In this document: in pieces, positions 1 to 8,587 of the stretch
Numbering within the stretch: position 1 is the first letter of the stretch
How the letters are laid out: each line of letters opens with the position of its first letter
DNA from: Hydrogenophaga sp. PAMC20947
Lineage (GTDB): Bacteria > Pseudomonadota > Gammaproteobacteria > Burkholderiales > Burkholderiaceae_C
Reading direction: 5' to 3'
NCBI RefSeq assembly: GCF_004795855.1
Contig: NZ_CP039252.1
Span: forward strand, 124,001 to 188,000
DNA: 64,000 bases
Notes under the pieces: generated by a model
Seen by the model: only the letters and a program-made list of their open reading frames with translations
Database searches by the model: none
Told to the model about the DNA's origin: nothing
Position numbers and translations under genes: made by a program

Positions 1-342
1 TCGATAAGGCGTGCGTCAGCTCAGGGTCGACTCGCGCCGGTGGTGACATGAGAAAGCGGTCGTTCGGTCCAGCCCGACTGCGGGCGTCGGCTTCCTGGAG
101 CGGCCACAAACTGGTGGTTTCGGCCACTTGCGGTCATCCGATGGATCAGGAAATCGCCATTCAAAGGTCAGGTTTCAGATTGCAGCCGCCACAGGTCGAC
201 TGGCGATCCAATACTCCCATCCTCCAAAGCTGTCGCTCACAGTCTGCGTCCCCAACCGACTTCTGGCAATGGCGGAGCGGGTGAAGACGTCAACACGATA
301 GTCTCCGCGGCGAACAGTTCGTCAAGAAGCCAGGTCCATGCG
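1..342. other. Left-edge stretch without a supported gene
   Basis: No convincing coding region is visible. A short plus-strand open frame (48-284) has no recognisable domain, no clear ribosome binding site and an Arg/Ser-rich composition typical of non-coding high-GC DNA. No repeat, tRNA or terminator was recognised. The stretch may be degenerate intergenic DNA next to the accessory genes that follow. Confidence 0.5.
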
Positions 343-675
343 TTACCCCGATCGCCACATCAGCAAAACCACTCCAGCAATAATCACTAACCAGACGTAG
401 ATCGGCTTGATGTGTTGTCCCATGAATCCCGTCTCTTCATCGTTGTCCGACTTGCGGCGGTTCGTCCACTTAAGCGCCAGGTAGGCAAAGAGCATCATGC
501 CCAGTGCCCGACCTACACCCGTCAATGACGACGTTTCAGTGGTAGCACCGGAATTGGCTGTCTCCAAGGCTGCTTGCGCTGACCAAGGAATCAAAAAACC
601 CAACCCACCACATAGCACCCTCTGAAAAGTGCCGACGATCCGACTGTGCATCCGCAGGTTGCCGTTCTTTTTCAT
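343..675 (-). CDS. Small membrane protein of unknown function
   Basis: Predicted 110-residue protein. I chose the ATG at 675 rather than the upstream TTG at 720 because it gives a clean N-terminal signal: a basic start (MKKNGNLRMHSR), a hydrophobic core and an Ala-x-Ala cleavage-like site (SAQAALE). After a Ser/Thr-rich linker there are two hydrophobic segments, one around GRALGMMLFAYLALKW and one at the C-terminus (YVWLVIIAGVVLLMW), separated by a charged stretch (RRKSDNDEE). It lies 89 bp downstream of the large DUF4132 gene on the same strand, so the two may be co-transcribed. No family is recognised; a membrane partner of the DUF4132 protein is only an inference from position. Confidence 0.55.
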   Translation of the reverse strand: MKKNGNLRMHSRIVGTFQRVLCGGLGFLIPWSAQAALETANSGATTETSSLTGVGRALGMMLFAYLALKWTNRRKSDNDEETGFMGQHIKPIYVWLVIIAGVVLLMWRSG

Positions 676-763
676 GAAAGTGGTCTCAAAATCGCCATGC
701 TTGGCAGTTGATCCAGTCAAGCCGGTCTAACAGGAAACATGAAGCTACTCCTGATCCTTGAAG

Positions 764-3700
764 TCAACTGCGATCGGACTGCGCAAGGAGTTCTGGCGCA
801 AAACGCGGCAGTTCCTTCGTATGCCAATCGATCGCAACCGCACGCACACGCGCGCTCGGATAGTCAGGTTTCCGGATCAGCATGCGCTTTGGCGTCCAAG
901 CCCAGATCTTTGCCGCGAGCTGATCGCTATTCCGCTTGTTGTCCTCCATTCCCCATTTGGCAGCTACGCCGCCCTTACGCCAGTTTTGAACGGCGTCAAG
1001 CACGCGCTCACCACCTTCCCCCCAGAACCGCTCGACGGGCATCGACGAGAGGTGCTCGTCCTTCTCGAATGCGCGAGCATATCCGGCGATATCGCCATTT
1101 CCTGAGCCGTAACACCCCGTACCGACCAATGTGCGCAAGTTCTGCCGATCGTGCAATTTTTCGGGTCGTGCACCGCGCTTCGCGTCTGAGCGAACGACCC
1201 AGGTTCTACCGAACAGGCTCAGTGCTTCCGCCGCGAATTCCAGCAGGGAAGGTCCAACTCCTTCGGTCGGCAGAAGCAACGCGGTAGCCGCGCGGCCAAG
1301 TGGCGACACATCTGCCGCGAGATGCTCAAACTTTAGCTCGCGCTCGTAGCGGCCTTGCCGCCCCTCGCCATTCAAGATAAGCCCCTTAGTGATTGACTTG
1401 ATAGCCAGCATTTTTTCGGCGAACATCGGCGCCGGGGCAACCAGGTTTAGCGGCGACAACCAGTCGCCTTCGACACTCGGCCGTAGCCGCTCGAGCACCA
1501 ACAACGCTGCAACCAAAAATTCACCCGCCGTCTGGAGGCTGTCGGCAGATAGGTCTGCGTCGATCAAGAGGCAATCGGATTTCGCCGTGTCGGCAACGGC
1601 CTGAACGGTCGAAACTACGGGCAAGGGCACCGTGTTAGTCACGATCTCAGCGAGATCGGAGCAGCGTTCGGCCACCAGAATGGGGGGAACGCGCTTCGCA
1701 ATGATGCCTGGCGTCCGTGGCAATGGCACCTCGGGAAAATCTGTTGACCGAAAGTACAGAGTGCTGAGCACAACTTCTTCGCCGTCTCGCTCGATCTCAA
1801 GTTCGACCCGGTGCGCAGGGCTGTCACCCACAGTGTGCTCGTAGATGCAAGTGCCTCGTTCGGACACCCTGCGAGCCTCGTAACCGAGCGCCGCTACCTG
1901 TGCGTCGAAGGCGGCTCGGGCAACGCGTTGCCCTTTAAAGTTCTCGATTGCCTGTGCCCAGCGCGGATCATCCGATACGGTGGGCTGCACTCGTCCGAAC
2001 TGTCTAAATACGGGTTCGATGCCGTCGCGTGCGTCGGCCGTACGCCATGCATCGATCGATGCCGAATCGAGTAAGCGCTGGTGCGCGAGCACGATCTTCA
2101 CACTGGTGTCGATCGTGACTAGTGCACCGTTCGAGTCACGCGTCACGCCTTTGGCGTCGGGTCGGAATGAGGCGATCACGCGCTGATCGTCGACTGCCAG
2201 CCAAACCAGGCTTCGCGCGAGGCGGCGCAACAATAAATGCGCTGCAATGCCTGATTCCCAGTCCTGAGGTTTCCAACGACGACCTAGATCCATCGCAGCT
2301 TGCAGTCGAGCACGCTCGAGGTTCAGTAGTGCGGCCAAGGGCGGGACTCCCGGCTGGCCAAACCCAGATACTGGTACTGAGCGATCAACCAGTTCGTCCA
2401 CAGTCGTCTTGCGCCGCTCGGCCAAGCGGTACAACGCGGCATTGGCGCGAAACCATGGCTCGCGGCGATCGTTGATGCCATCGATTCGCTGAGCCGCGAG
2501 CATGCGCAGCAAGTGCACCGCAGATGTTGTTTCATGCTCGGCGATCGCCTGTACTGCACTTTCGGCGACATTGCTAGAGGACAGATCAAGGGCCCTCAAC
2601 TTAAGAACCTGTCCGGCGATCCAAGCTGCTGCGTCGGACGGTGATGGCTGTACCGGCGCAACTGCATATTGTTTGCGTTCATCGAGCCATGCGCGAGCGG
2701 CGAGCGCCGACGCCGCGTGTGTTCGGGTAGTTGCGAGTTGCAGACGCTCAATCAGGCGGACATCGGCCGACATCAACGCGCGACGTGCGGCTCGCGGCCT
2801 CCCCCGTTCCTGGCCTCGATAGATAGAGCTGGTGTCGGAGTCGTGTTCTGCTGGCGGCGCGAGTGCGATCTCAAGAAAAAAGTCTGCAAGCACATCGGGC
2901 ATTGGCACCAAACGGGCTATCAGTCCGGCAAGTGGGTGTCCATCAGGACTTGGCTGGAACCCTTGCAACAATGGCTCAAGCGGCAAACGCCACCAGTCGT
3001 CAACCTCGCTTAGCAGTGGTGCGACGGCTGCCGCTGGCCAGTGAGCGACGTACTGCGCAATCTCGCCAGCGCAGAGCCTGCGCAAGAGAGCGTCGCGGCG
3101 GATGCCAATGGCTGCTAGGTGTTCCCGCACGACACGCAGATCGGGCTTCTCCTGGTCACGGTAGTGGGTGACCAAAGCCTCGACGAACTCATCGACCGCG
3201 TGCGCACTACCCCCGATCTGTGGGTTGAGAGCCATTACACAGCGCATAAAATGCGCGAGATCTATATTGCGACCAACTGGATCGGCGAAGAAGGCCGGCA
3301 CGAAATCACGCATTGCGATCGAACAGCGAAGTGCATCTGGCGATCGCCCCCCATCGGCGTGATCAATGACCAGCGCCTCGCGCAAATCGGCAAGCAAAAC
3401 CGCATCGGGTTCAATCGGCCGATCGCCCTGGCTGCCATCGGTAGGCCGATCACGGGCCGCGACCTGGGTTGGGTCCAGTGCCGCATGCGCAACCCGACCA
3501 ACTGCGACAACCAAAGCAGCTCGTTCTTTTTCGTCGGGTACAGCCCATCCAGTTGGTCTTGGCACAATGGCGGGGCGCACTGGAATAGCGCCAGTAGACA
3601 GTATCGGTAGACCCGCGTCAGCCAGTGCGGAACGCAGGGCATCACCGCCATACCGAGCAGCCATCGCGAGTGCTGCGCGCAGCCGCAAGTCGCCACTCCC

Positions 3701-4546
3701 AGCAAGCGGTGCTATCGCGTCAGCGAGTCCGTCCAGCAGTTCCGGTGTAGCGATCGCTATCGTTCGCAGTGTCGCGGCGGAAGTACGCGGATCAGCGCGA
3801 AGGCATTCGCGCAGGCTGGCCACTTTCGAGCGCGCGGTTTCGGCGTAGCCCGGCATGGTGCACCAGAACAGACGGAGTTCAGGCACCGCGATGCAGCTAT
3901 CGCTGTCGTTGACCGAGCGAAGTAGGAGGTCTGACTGATGACCCGCGATCTCAAGCAGGTGCGACAGGTGTGCGAAGTCGAGTCCATCGATCGGATCAAT
4001 TGCATTGACGGAACTCGAAACGTTGACCTGGGCGCTAGCAAACCGAACCAGGTACTCGACCCAGCTTGCGTCGGCGGGCAACCGTAACCTTTGTGGTGCA
4101 GAGATCGCTGGGTTGTTGTACACCGCTACTAACAGCTCGCCAAAGCGAAGAGCCTGCGGATCGGGCAGTTCGGCAAACGCAGCAACCAGTGCACGGCGTT
4201 CTGGGTCGTTCGGCGCGATCCCCCCGTCCTCGATGAACGCTCTTGGGATTTGCCGCTGCGTTCTAAACAGATCAAGCCCGTCGGTTGACTTGCCGTCTCG
4301 CAACCAGGCGAGCAGTGATTCTGCCGCGCCGTCCGGAAACGAAACTCTTGGGCGCGTGGCCATTCGCGCGATGAGCTGCGCTAGTGCATCGAAGAACATA
4401 TTTAGCAGCTGCGTAGGTTTTGGGATTGGCTGTGTGCGGGTTTTGTGCCGTGTGAGAGTCAAGATCGTACAGCCCGATTTAGCGGCTCGAATTCTCTCGT
4501 TGTCGACTTGCAACACGTCCATTGGCGCACTTATTGGGGATGCCAT
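764..4546 (-). CDS. DUF4132 domain-containing protein
   Basis: Predicted 1260-residue protein. The C-terminal half has DUF4132 hallmarks: an element like 'deL.DR.vP..GfG' near residue 720 (VDELVDRSVPVSGFGQPG), then LERARLQAAMDLGRRWKP and a RRLARSLVWLAVDDQ segment typical of this family. The N-terminal half is helical, Ala/Leu/Arg-rich and repeat-like. DUF4132 has no settled biochemical function; it occurs in MolR/YehI-like proteins, sometimes with MoxR ATPases or VWA proteins, none of which is seen here. Start: the ATG at 4546 (MASPISAPMDVLQ) is preferred over the one at 4681 because the 45 residues before it are basic and non-domain-like. The gene is GATC/CGATCG-rich by eye compared with the rest of the window, which would fit horizontal acquisition, but I did not compute composition. 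Confidence 0.8.
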   Translation of the reverse strand: MASPISAPMDVLQVDNERIRAAKSGCTILTLTRHKTRTQPIPKPTQLLNMFFDALAQLIARMATRPRVSFPDGAAESLLAWLRDGKSTDGLDLFRTQRQIPRAFIEDGGIAPNDPERRALVAAFAELPDPQALRFGELLVAVYNNPAISAPQRLRLPADASWVEYLVRFASAQVNVSSSVNAIDPIDGLDFAHLSHLLEIAGHQSDLLLRSVNDSDSCIAVPELRLFWCTMPGYAETARSKVASLRECLRADPRTSAATLRTIAIATPELLDGLADAIAPLAGSGDLRLRAALAMAARYGGDALRSALADAGLPILSTGAIPVRPAIVPRPTGWAVPDEKERAALVVAVGRVAHAALDPTQVAARDRPTDGSQGDRPIEPDAVLLADLREALVIDHADGGRSPDALRCSIAMRDFVPAFFADPVGRNIDLAHFMRCVMALNPQIGGSAHAVDEFVEALVTHYRDQEKPDLRVVREHLAAIGIRRDALLRRLCAGEIAQYVAHWPAAAVAPLLSEVDDWWRLPLEPLLQGFQPSPDGHPLAGLIARLVPMPDVLADFFLEIALAPPAEHDSDTSSIYRGQERGRPRAARRALMSADVRLIERLQLATTRTHAASALAARAWLDERKQYAVAPVQPSPSDAAAWIAGQVLKLRALDLSSSNVAESAVQAIAEHETTSAVHLLRMLAAQRIDGINDRREPWFRANAALYRLAERRKTTVDELVDRSVPVSGFGQPGVPPLAALLNLERARLQAAMDLGRRWKPQDWESGIAAHLLLRRLARSLVWLAVDDQRVIASFRPDAKGVTRDSNGALVTIDTSVKIVLAHQRLLDSASIDAWRTADARDGIEPVFRQFGRVQPTVSDDPRWAQAIENFKGQRVARAAFDAQVAALGYEARRVSERGTCIYEHTVGDSPAHRVELEIERDGEEVVLSTLYFRSTDFPEVPLPRTPGIIAKRVPPILVAERCSDLAEIVTNTVPLPVVSTVQAVADTAKSDCLLIDADLSADSLQTAGEFLVAALLVLERLRPSVEGDWLSPLNLVAPAPMFAEKMLAIKSITKGLILNGEGRQGRYERELKFEHLAADVSPLGRAATALLLPTEGVGPSLLEFAAEALSLFGRTWVVRSDAKRGARPEKLHDRQNLRTLVGTGCYGSGNGDIAGYARAFEKDEHLSSMPVERFWGEGGERVLDAVQNWRKGGVAAKWGMEDNKRNSDQLAAKIWAWTPKRMLIRKPDYPSARVRAVAIDWHTKELPRFAPELLAQSDRS

Positions 4547-4893
4547 AAGTGCTTGTTGAGTCTTCCAATGCTTGAAGAGGAGCCAACTTGTGAAAACATA
4601 GAGCGGGTTGAGCGCAGACCTCTTCCTACGGCCAGGTGAGCGCACAAAATGCCTCACGAGAAAGTCTGCTTTCACTATCACTGGCTACTACGGTGGCGCG
4701 TGCGAGGGACAAGTTCCGAAGTAGAGCAGTCGTTCCTTGTGACAACTCACAAAGGGCTCCTTAGGGTCGATGCACGACGCTCGCAAGTCCTACATTCGGC
4801 CAGCTGCAACCGGCCGCAAATGACAGGGGCTTGGATGTCAACTCGGGCGTCCCAAGCTCTTCCTGGGAAGCCTGGGGAGCTTTAAGATGAACC
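4547..4893. other. Intergenic region between divergent genes
   Basis: About 350 bases separate the divergent DUF4132 gene and the 91-residue hypothetical. No open frame with a recognisable product is visible. Promoters for both genes must lie here, but no clear -35/-10 pair or operator stood out. Confidence 0.4.
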
Positions 4894-5169
4894 ATGTTCA
4901 AGATTTACTGGACCGGTGCTGATCACGCCGCTTGCTCTCAAAATGCCTCGTTGCTCGCCAAGGCGCTGGAGCTCGTCAAAGAAAAACGCGATGCTGGGTA
5001 TTCCTTTGTGACCATGGTCGCCGAGGATCCCAATCAGGTTGGGAAACCTGGCGTGGATGCCGTTGTGAATGGAAAGACGCCAGATGGCCAGGACTACGAT
5101 TGGTCAAAGGCAGGGCGGGCCGGAAAACCTCGAAAACACGACAAGGTCGTGACCCATAAAGACCACTGA
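4894..5169 (+). CDS. Hypothetical protein, 91 residues
   Basis: The protein starts MFKIYWTGADHAACSQN, continues with a helix rich in Leu/Ala/Lys, then a beta-like segment (YSFVTMVAEDPNQVGKPGVDAVVNG) and a basic tail (GRAGKPRKHDKVVTHKDH). It has no signal peptide or membrane segment, so a small soluble cytoplasmic protein is expected. No characterised family is recognised. The coding call rests on a balanced composition and a good fit between flanking genes: it stops 18 bp before the convergent oxygenase-like gene. Confidence 0.6.
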   Translation: MFKIYWTGADHAACSQNASLLAKALELVKEKRDAGYSFVTMVAEDPNQVGKPGVDAVVNGKTPDGQDYDWSKAGRAGKPRKHDKVVTHKDH

Positions 5170-5187
5170 TGCCTGTGCAGAGCGGCC

Positions 5188-5927
5188 TTAATCCGCCCGG
5201 CACCAACGACCCGTATCCGGGCACACGCTGACCCGCGCACCGTTCAGCCAGACCTGCTCTTCGTCCAGTCTCAACGAGGTCGCTGGATCGGTGTCAAAGG
5301 CGATCTGCAGGGCGCGACCGACGTCGGTGTTTTCGACCGGCAGTTCCCAGGTCAGGAATATTTGAGTGCGGTCTTCGTTGGGGGGTGAACCCTCTGTATT
5401 CGAACGGTCACTGTGGCGCTCAATGACAGCATGAGGTTGACCGGTGTCGAAAATCACAACCGTGCCTCTGGTCAGGGGGATTCGATGCCCGGTAGCGGGA
5501 AAATGCACGTCCAGACCACAGTCTTCGCTCAGAAAGAGGTTGCAAAAGGCCATGCCGCCGTAGTGATCAGCGTCGTGGTGGTATTTCGTGCCGAGGGCGG
5601 CCATCAGGGCGATGTCACTGGCGGCGAGCACTTCTTTCAAACCGAGCGTGCGTGTCCAGTCGGCCACCGCCTTCAGGTACATCTTGAAGTCTGGCCAGCG
5701 GGTGCGTGCTCGCGCCAAAGGCAAGGCTTCTACGTCGCCGGATGCCAAGTCCAGGTGCTGCGATATTTCGTGTTTCCAATCTGCTCGCAAGCGCGCGGGG
5801 GGGCAGGCACATCGACCCGGCCCGACCGCACGGTACCGCTCACGCGCCGGCTGCGGATGGCATCACCACTCCAGTAATAGGAGACGGGGTGCTCTGGCAG
5901 GCGAAGCAGGGGATGGGGGGTGATCAT
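5188..5927 (-). pseudogene. 2OG-Fe(II) oxygenase-like protein with apparent frameshift
   Basis: The main frame (5188-5790) has a His-x-Asp pair (YHHDADHYGG), then a beta-rich stretch and a later His (DTGQPHAVIE), the usual iron ligand order of a 2-oxoglutarate/Fe(II) dioxygenase fold, although the family is not firmly identified. In that frame the only start is a TTG at 5790 with no obvious N-terminal strand. A second frame on the same strand begins with ATG at 5927 (MITPHPLLRLPEHP, then SYYWSGDAIRSRRVSG) and runs into the first exactly at a run of seven G on the plus strand (5797-5803). One extra base in that run would fuse them into about 245 residues. This is a pseudogene, a phase-variable tract, a sequencing error, or a real gene starting at TTG. 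Confidence 0.5.
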
Positions 5928-6212
5928 CTGGGCCAGTGCCGTGAGGCGAAGCAGCCCATCTGCGCTGCGTTCAACTGAATCGCTCCGATTTTCGTGGCGG
6001 GCGGCTGGTTGGCGTCAAGCCACCGGGGTGGATGCCTGGCTGGCGAGTTGCCGGTGGGTGAGGGCAGCCTGCGGAGCTTGCATCAGGAAACGCGGTTCAG
6101 AAAACCCATTTAAAGAGGGGCCGGGGCCGAAGCCGCCATGGTTTGCCCGGGGCACCAGGGATGCCCTTGCGCCATGTCACGCAGCCCCAGCGGGGACAGC
6201 AAGGGGTGGCTG

Positions 6213-6914
6213 TCAGGCCTCGAAGCCGATCTCCACGCGCAGCGGTGCGGCATCGGAGCCGATCAGCTTGCTGATGAATTTCGCCGCCTGCACAGGATTT
6301 TTCGACTGGGTGGTGATGGCCACGCTGTAGATGGTGGACAGGCCCAGCTTGCCCGGCAGCAGCCCGGCCACCACCACGTCCGGGGCAAACCGGATTTCGG
6401 TGGTCTGGATACAGCCCAGCAAGCCCTTGCCTTTGCCCTTGGCGAGCGCGGCCAGCGCTTCTTCGCTGTTGGGGAAGATGTGCAGCCGTGTCTTCAATTC
6501 GTCTTCGTTGATGCCCAGTTTTCTGAGCACCCGAATGATGTGTGCGCCGGCCGTGGACAGCTTGGGGTCGGGGATGTAAATGCCTTCGGCCGCCAGCAGG
6601 GCTGCCTCGAAGGCATCGGTGGAGACGATATCGGGCACAGGATCACCCTTGCGCACGGCGACCCCTGTCTTGACCACGCCCAAGATACGGGCACTGCCCG
6701 CCACCACATGACCGTCTTGCTCCAGCTGCGTGATCTGCGCATCGGTCAGGGCCACCAGGTCGGCCGCTTCGCCGTCGGTGACACCGTCTTCGATCGTGCC
6801 CACGGCATCGAACACGCACTCGACCTCACAACCCGTCTCGGAAAGAAAGGCATCGTGGAGTTGCGCGACCAACCCCTGAACGGCACCGCCGCTGAGCATT
6901 TTTATTTTTGTCAT
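6213..6914 (-). CDS. ModA-like substrate-binding protein without signal peptide
   Basis: Predicted 233-residue protein resembling the molybdate-type periplasmic solute-binding family: an early SGGAVQGL segment where ModA proteins carry their first anion-binding Ser, a central GVAVRKGDPVPDI strand-turn and a late KFISKLIGSDAA segment near the C-terminus. The start at ATG 6914 gives MTKIKMLSGGAVQG, which begins directly with the first beta strand, so there is no secretion signal; the residues upstream of it in frame are not signal-like either. No permease or ATPase gene is nearby. It may act in the cytoplasm as a ligand-binding protein or be an unusual ModA relative; the ligand is unknown. Confidence 0.7.
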   Translation of the reverse strand: MTKIKMLSGGAVQGLVAQLHDAFLSETGCEVECVFDAVGTIEDGVTDGEAADLVALTDAQITQLEQDGHVVAGSARILGVVKTGVAVRKGDPVPDIVSTDAFEAALLAAEGIYIPDPKLSTAGAHIIRVLRKLGINEDELKTRLHIFPNSEEALAALAKGKGKGLLGCIQTTEIRFAPDVVVAGLLPGKLGLSTIYSVAITTQSKNPVQAAKFISKLIGSDAAPLRVEIGFEA

Positions 6915-7099
6915 GCCCCTATTTTGCCTTGTTGGCCGGATGGTTTCACGGACGGCATCGGTTTTATAGCAACACAGGCGAAAAGAGGGCCTGGTCTGCT
7001 TGCTGCGCCGTGGGCCGCTGCGAACGATGCCTGGAACCGGGCGGTCATGGCCGCCCACTACAATTTCGGCCCTGCTTGCCTTTCCCGGACCCTATTCCC

Positions 7100-7972
7100 A
7101 TGAACATCACCGTCAGCCCCGAGCTGAAAGCCTATATCGACCCCCTGACCCCAGACGAACACGAGGCGCTGGAGCGCAGCATCCTGGCCGAGGGCTGCCG
7201 CGATGCGCTGGTGTTGTGGGGCGAAACCCTGGTGGACGGGCACAACCGCTACGGGATATGCCAGAAACACGGTTTGCCGTTTCAGACGGTGCAAAACACG
7301 CGATTCCAGTCGATGGACGACGTGCACCTGTGGATGATCGACCAGCATCTGGGCCGCCGCAGCGTGTCGGATTTCCAGCGGGGTGTGCTGGCGCTGCGCA
7401 AGCGCGAGATTCTGGCCGAGCGGCGTGCACAGGCGCAAGCGGCCGAGCCGTCGCCGGATGGGGCTGTAGCCGCCGATTCGTCGACCGCTCCCTGGGACGC
7501 CTCTGGCGAAACGGATGGGCTGCCGGCGGCCAAGCCATTGAACAGCCGCGAAGACATCGCCAAAGCGGCCCGCCTGAGCAGCAGCCAGGTGGTGATGATC
7601 GAAAAGATCCAGAAGCAGGCGGCGCCGGAGCTGGTGGAGGCGTTGAAAGCGGGCACGTTGTCGCTCAATGCCGCCGCCGCAGTGGCTTCGTTGCCGGCGG
7701 AAGAGCAAAAGGCGGCCGTCAGCGCGGGCAAAGAGGAGCTGAAGCTGGCGGCCAAGCGCGTGCGCGATGCGCGGCGAAAGCCTCCCCGCGAGGCGGACGA
7801 TGCGGCGGATTCGACAGAAGCCGAAGCTGGCAACGGCGCAACGGCCCGGTATGCGCCTGTGGACGAGGCGCAGGCCTTGCAGGCGCAGGTGGCGGCCTTG
7901 CAGCTTGAAAACACGGCTTTGCGCGAGCAGGTGATGAGCTTGCAGGCCCAGCTCGATGCGCTGTCGGTTTGA
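7100..7972 (+). CDS. ParB N-terminal-domain protein
   Basis: Predicted 290-residue protein. The N-terminal 90 residues match the ParB/sulfiredoxin-like fold: LTPDEHEALERSILAEGCRD followed by ALVLWGETLVDGHNRY, where the DGHNRY box is the signature of this domain. A helix-turn-helix-like region follows (SREDIAKAARLSSSQVVMIEKI, then a LVEALKAGTLSLNAAAAVA helix), and the last 45 residues form a probable coiled coil (LQAQVAALQLENTALREQV). Start: ATG 7100 begins just before the domain; a longer in-frame extension is not domain-like. There is no ParA partner and no parS-like site was recognised, so a DNA-binding regulator or a mobile-element remnant is as likely as a partition protein. It is divergent from the ModA-like gene across 185 bp. 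Confidence 0.75.
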   Translation: MNITVSPELKAYIDPLTPDEHEALERSILAEGCRDALVLWGETLVDGHNRYGICQKHGLPFQTVQNTRFQSMDDVHLWMIDQHLGRRSVSDFQRGVLALRKREILAERRAQAQAAEPSPDGAVAADSSTAPWDASGETDGLPAAKPLNSREDIAKAARLSSSQVVMIEKIQKQAAPELVEALKAGTLSLNAAAAVASLPAEEQKAAVSAGKEELKLAAKRVRDARRKPPREADDAADSTEAEAGNGATARYAPVDEAQALQAQVAALQLENTALREQVMSLQAQLDALSV

Positions 7973-8006
7973 GGCTGCCCGGAACGTCTTCGCGGCGGTG
8001 ACGGGG

Positions 8007-8030
8007 TCAGGCGCCCGATTGAGCGCCTGA
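8007..8030. terminator. Candidate bidirectional terminator hairpin
   Basis: Perfect 8-bp inverted repeat TCAGGCGC / GCGCCTGA with an 8-base loop, in the 67-bp gap between the convergent ParB-like gene and yccF. There is no T-run on either side, so it may be a weak or Rho-assisted terminator. Confidence 0.4.
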
Positions 8031-8039
8031 GGGCCGCTG

Positions 8040-8501
8040 CTACGCGACTTTTCGACCTGTGCTCACGCCGCGCTGGGCGTTGTGGCGTTGGGCTGCCCAG
8101 GCTGTTTCCTTGGGCACGATGGTTTTGCCAATGGGGGCCAAGGCGAGGCCCGCCAGCTTCAGGTGTTGCAGGCCAAAGGGAATGCCAATGATGGTCAGGA
8201 AGAGGGCCACGGCTGAAATCACGTGGCCTATGGCCAGCCAGATGCCGGCCAGCAGAAACCAGATGATGTTGCCCACGGTGCCAAACGGGCTGGTGCCGAT
8301 GTCGCCCTGGCCGGTGAGCGCCTTGCGGTCAATGGCTTCGTGACCAAAGGGGAAAAAGGCAAATTTCCCGATGACGAAGCAGGCACGGCCCCAGGGCGCA
8401 CCGACGATGGTGACAAACGCCAGCAGGCTCACGATCCACCAGCCCAGGCCCATGAAAAAGCCCCCCAGAATGAACCACAGGAAGTTGCCGATGGCGCGCA
8501 T
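8040..8501 (-). CDS. yccF: YccF domain-containing inner-membrane protein
   Basis: 153-residue protein with two copies of the hydrophobic YccF/DUF307 module. The first is around NFLWFILGGFFMGLGWW with the following IVGAPWGRACF; the second is around NIIWFLLAGIWLAIGH with IIGIPFGLQHLK. The repeated 'G.P.G......A' pattern is characteristic. Several membrane segments are predicted and the protein is expected in the cytoplasmic membrane. The family's function is not established. The start at ATG 8501 is preceded by a purine-rich GGAAGGAA stretch. It is a single-gene unit, convergent with the ParB-like gene. Confidence 0.85.
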   Translation of the reverse strand: MRAIGNFLWFILGGFFMGLGWWIVSLLAFVTIVGAPWGRACFVIGKFAFFPFGHEAIDRKALTGQGDIGTSPFGTVGNIIWFLLAGIWLAIGHVISAVALFLTIIGIPFGLQHLKLAGLALAPIGKTIVPKETAWAAQRHNAQRGVSTGRKVA

Positions 8502-8587
8502 GTGAGAGGTTCCTTCCGGCTGTGGGGTTGAGGGGTTGGCGGGGGCCGTCCAGTGTAGCGCTGTGTCAGGCGGAAGGCCTGGGCGCC

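Noticed and set aside
48..284. 78-residue plus-strand open frame at the left edge
   Set aside because: No ribosome site, no domain, composition not protein-like.
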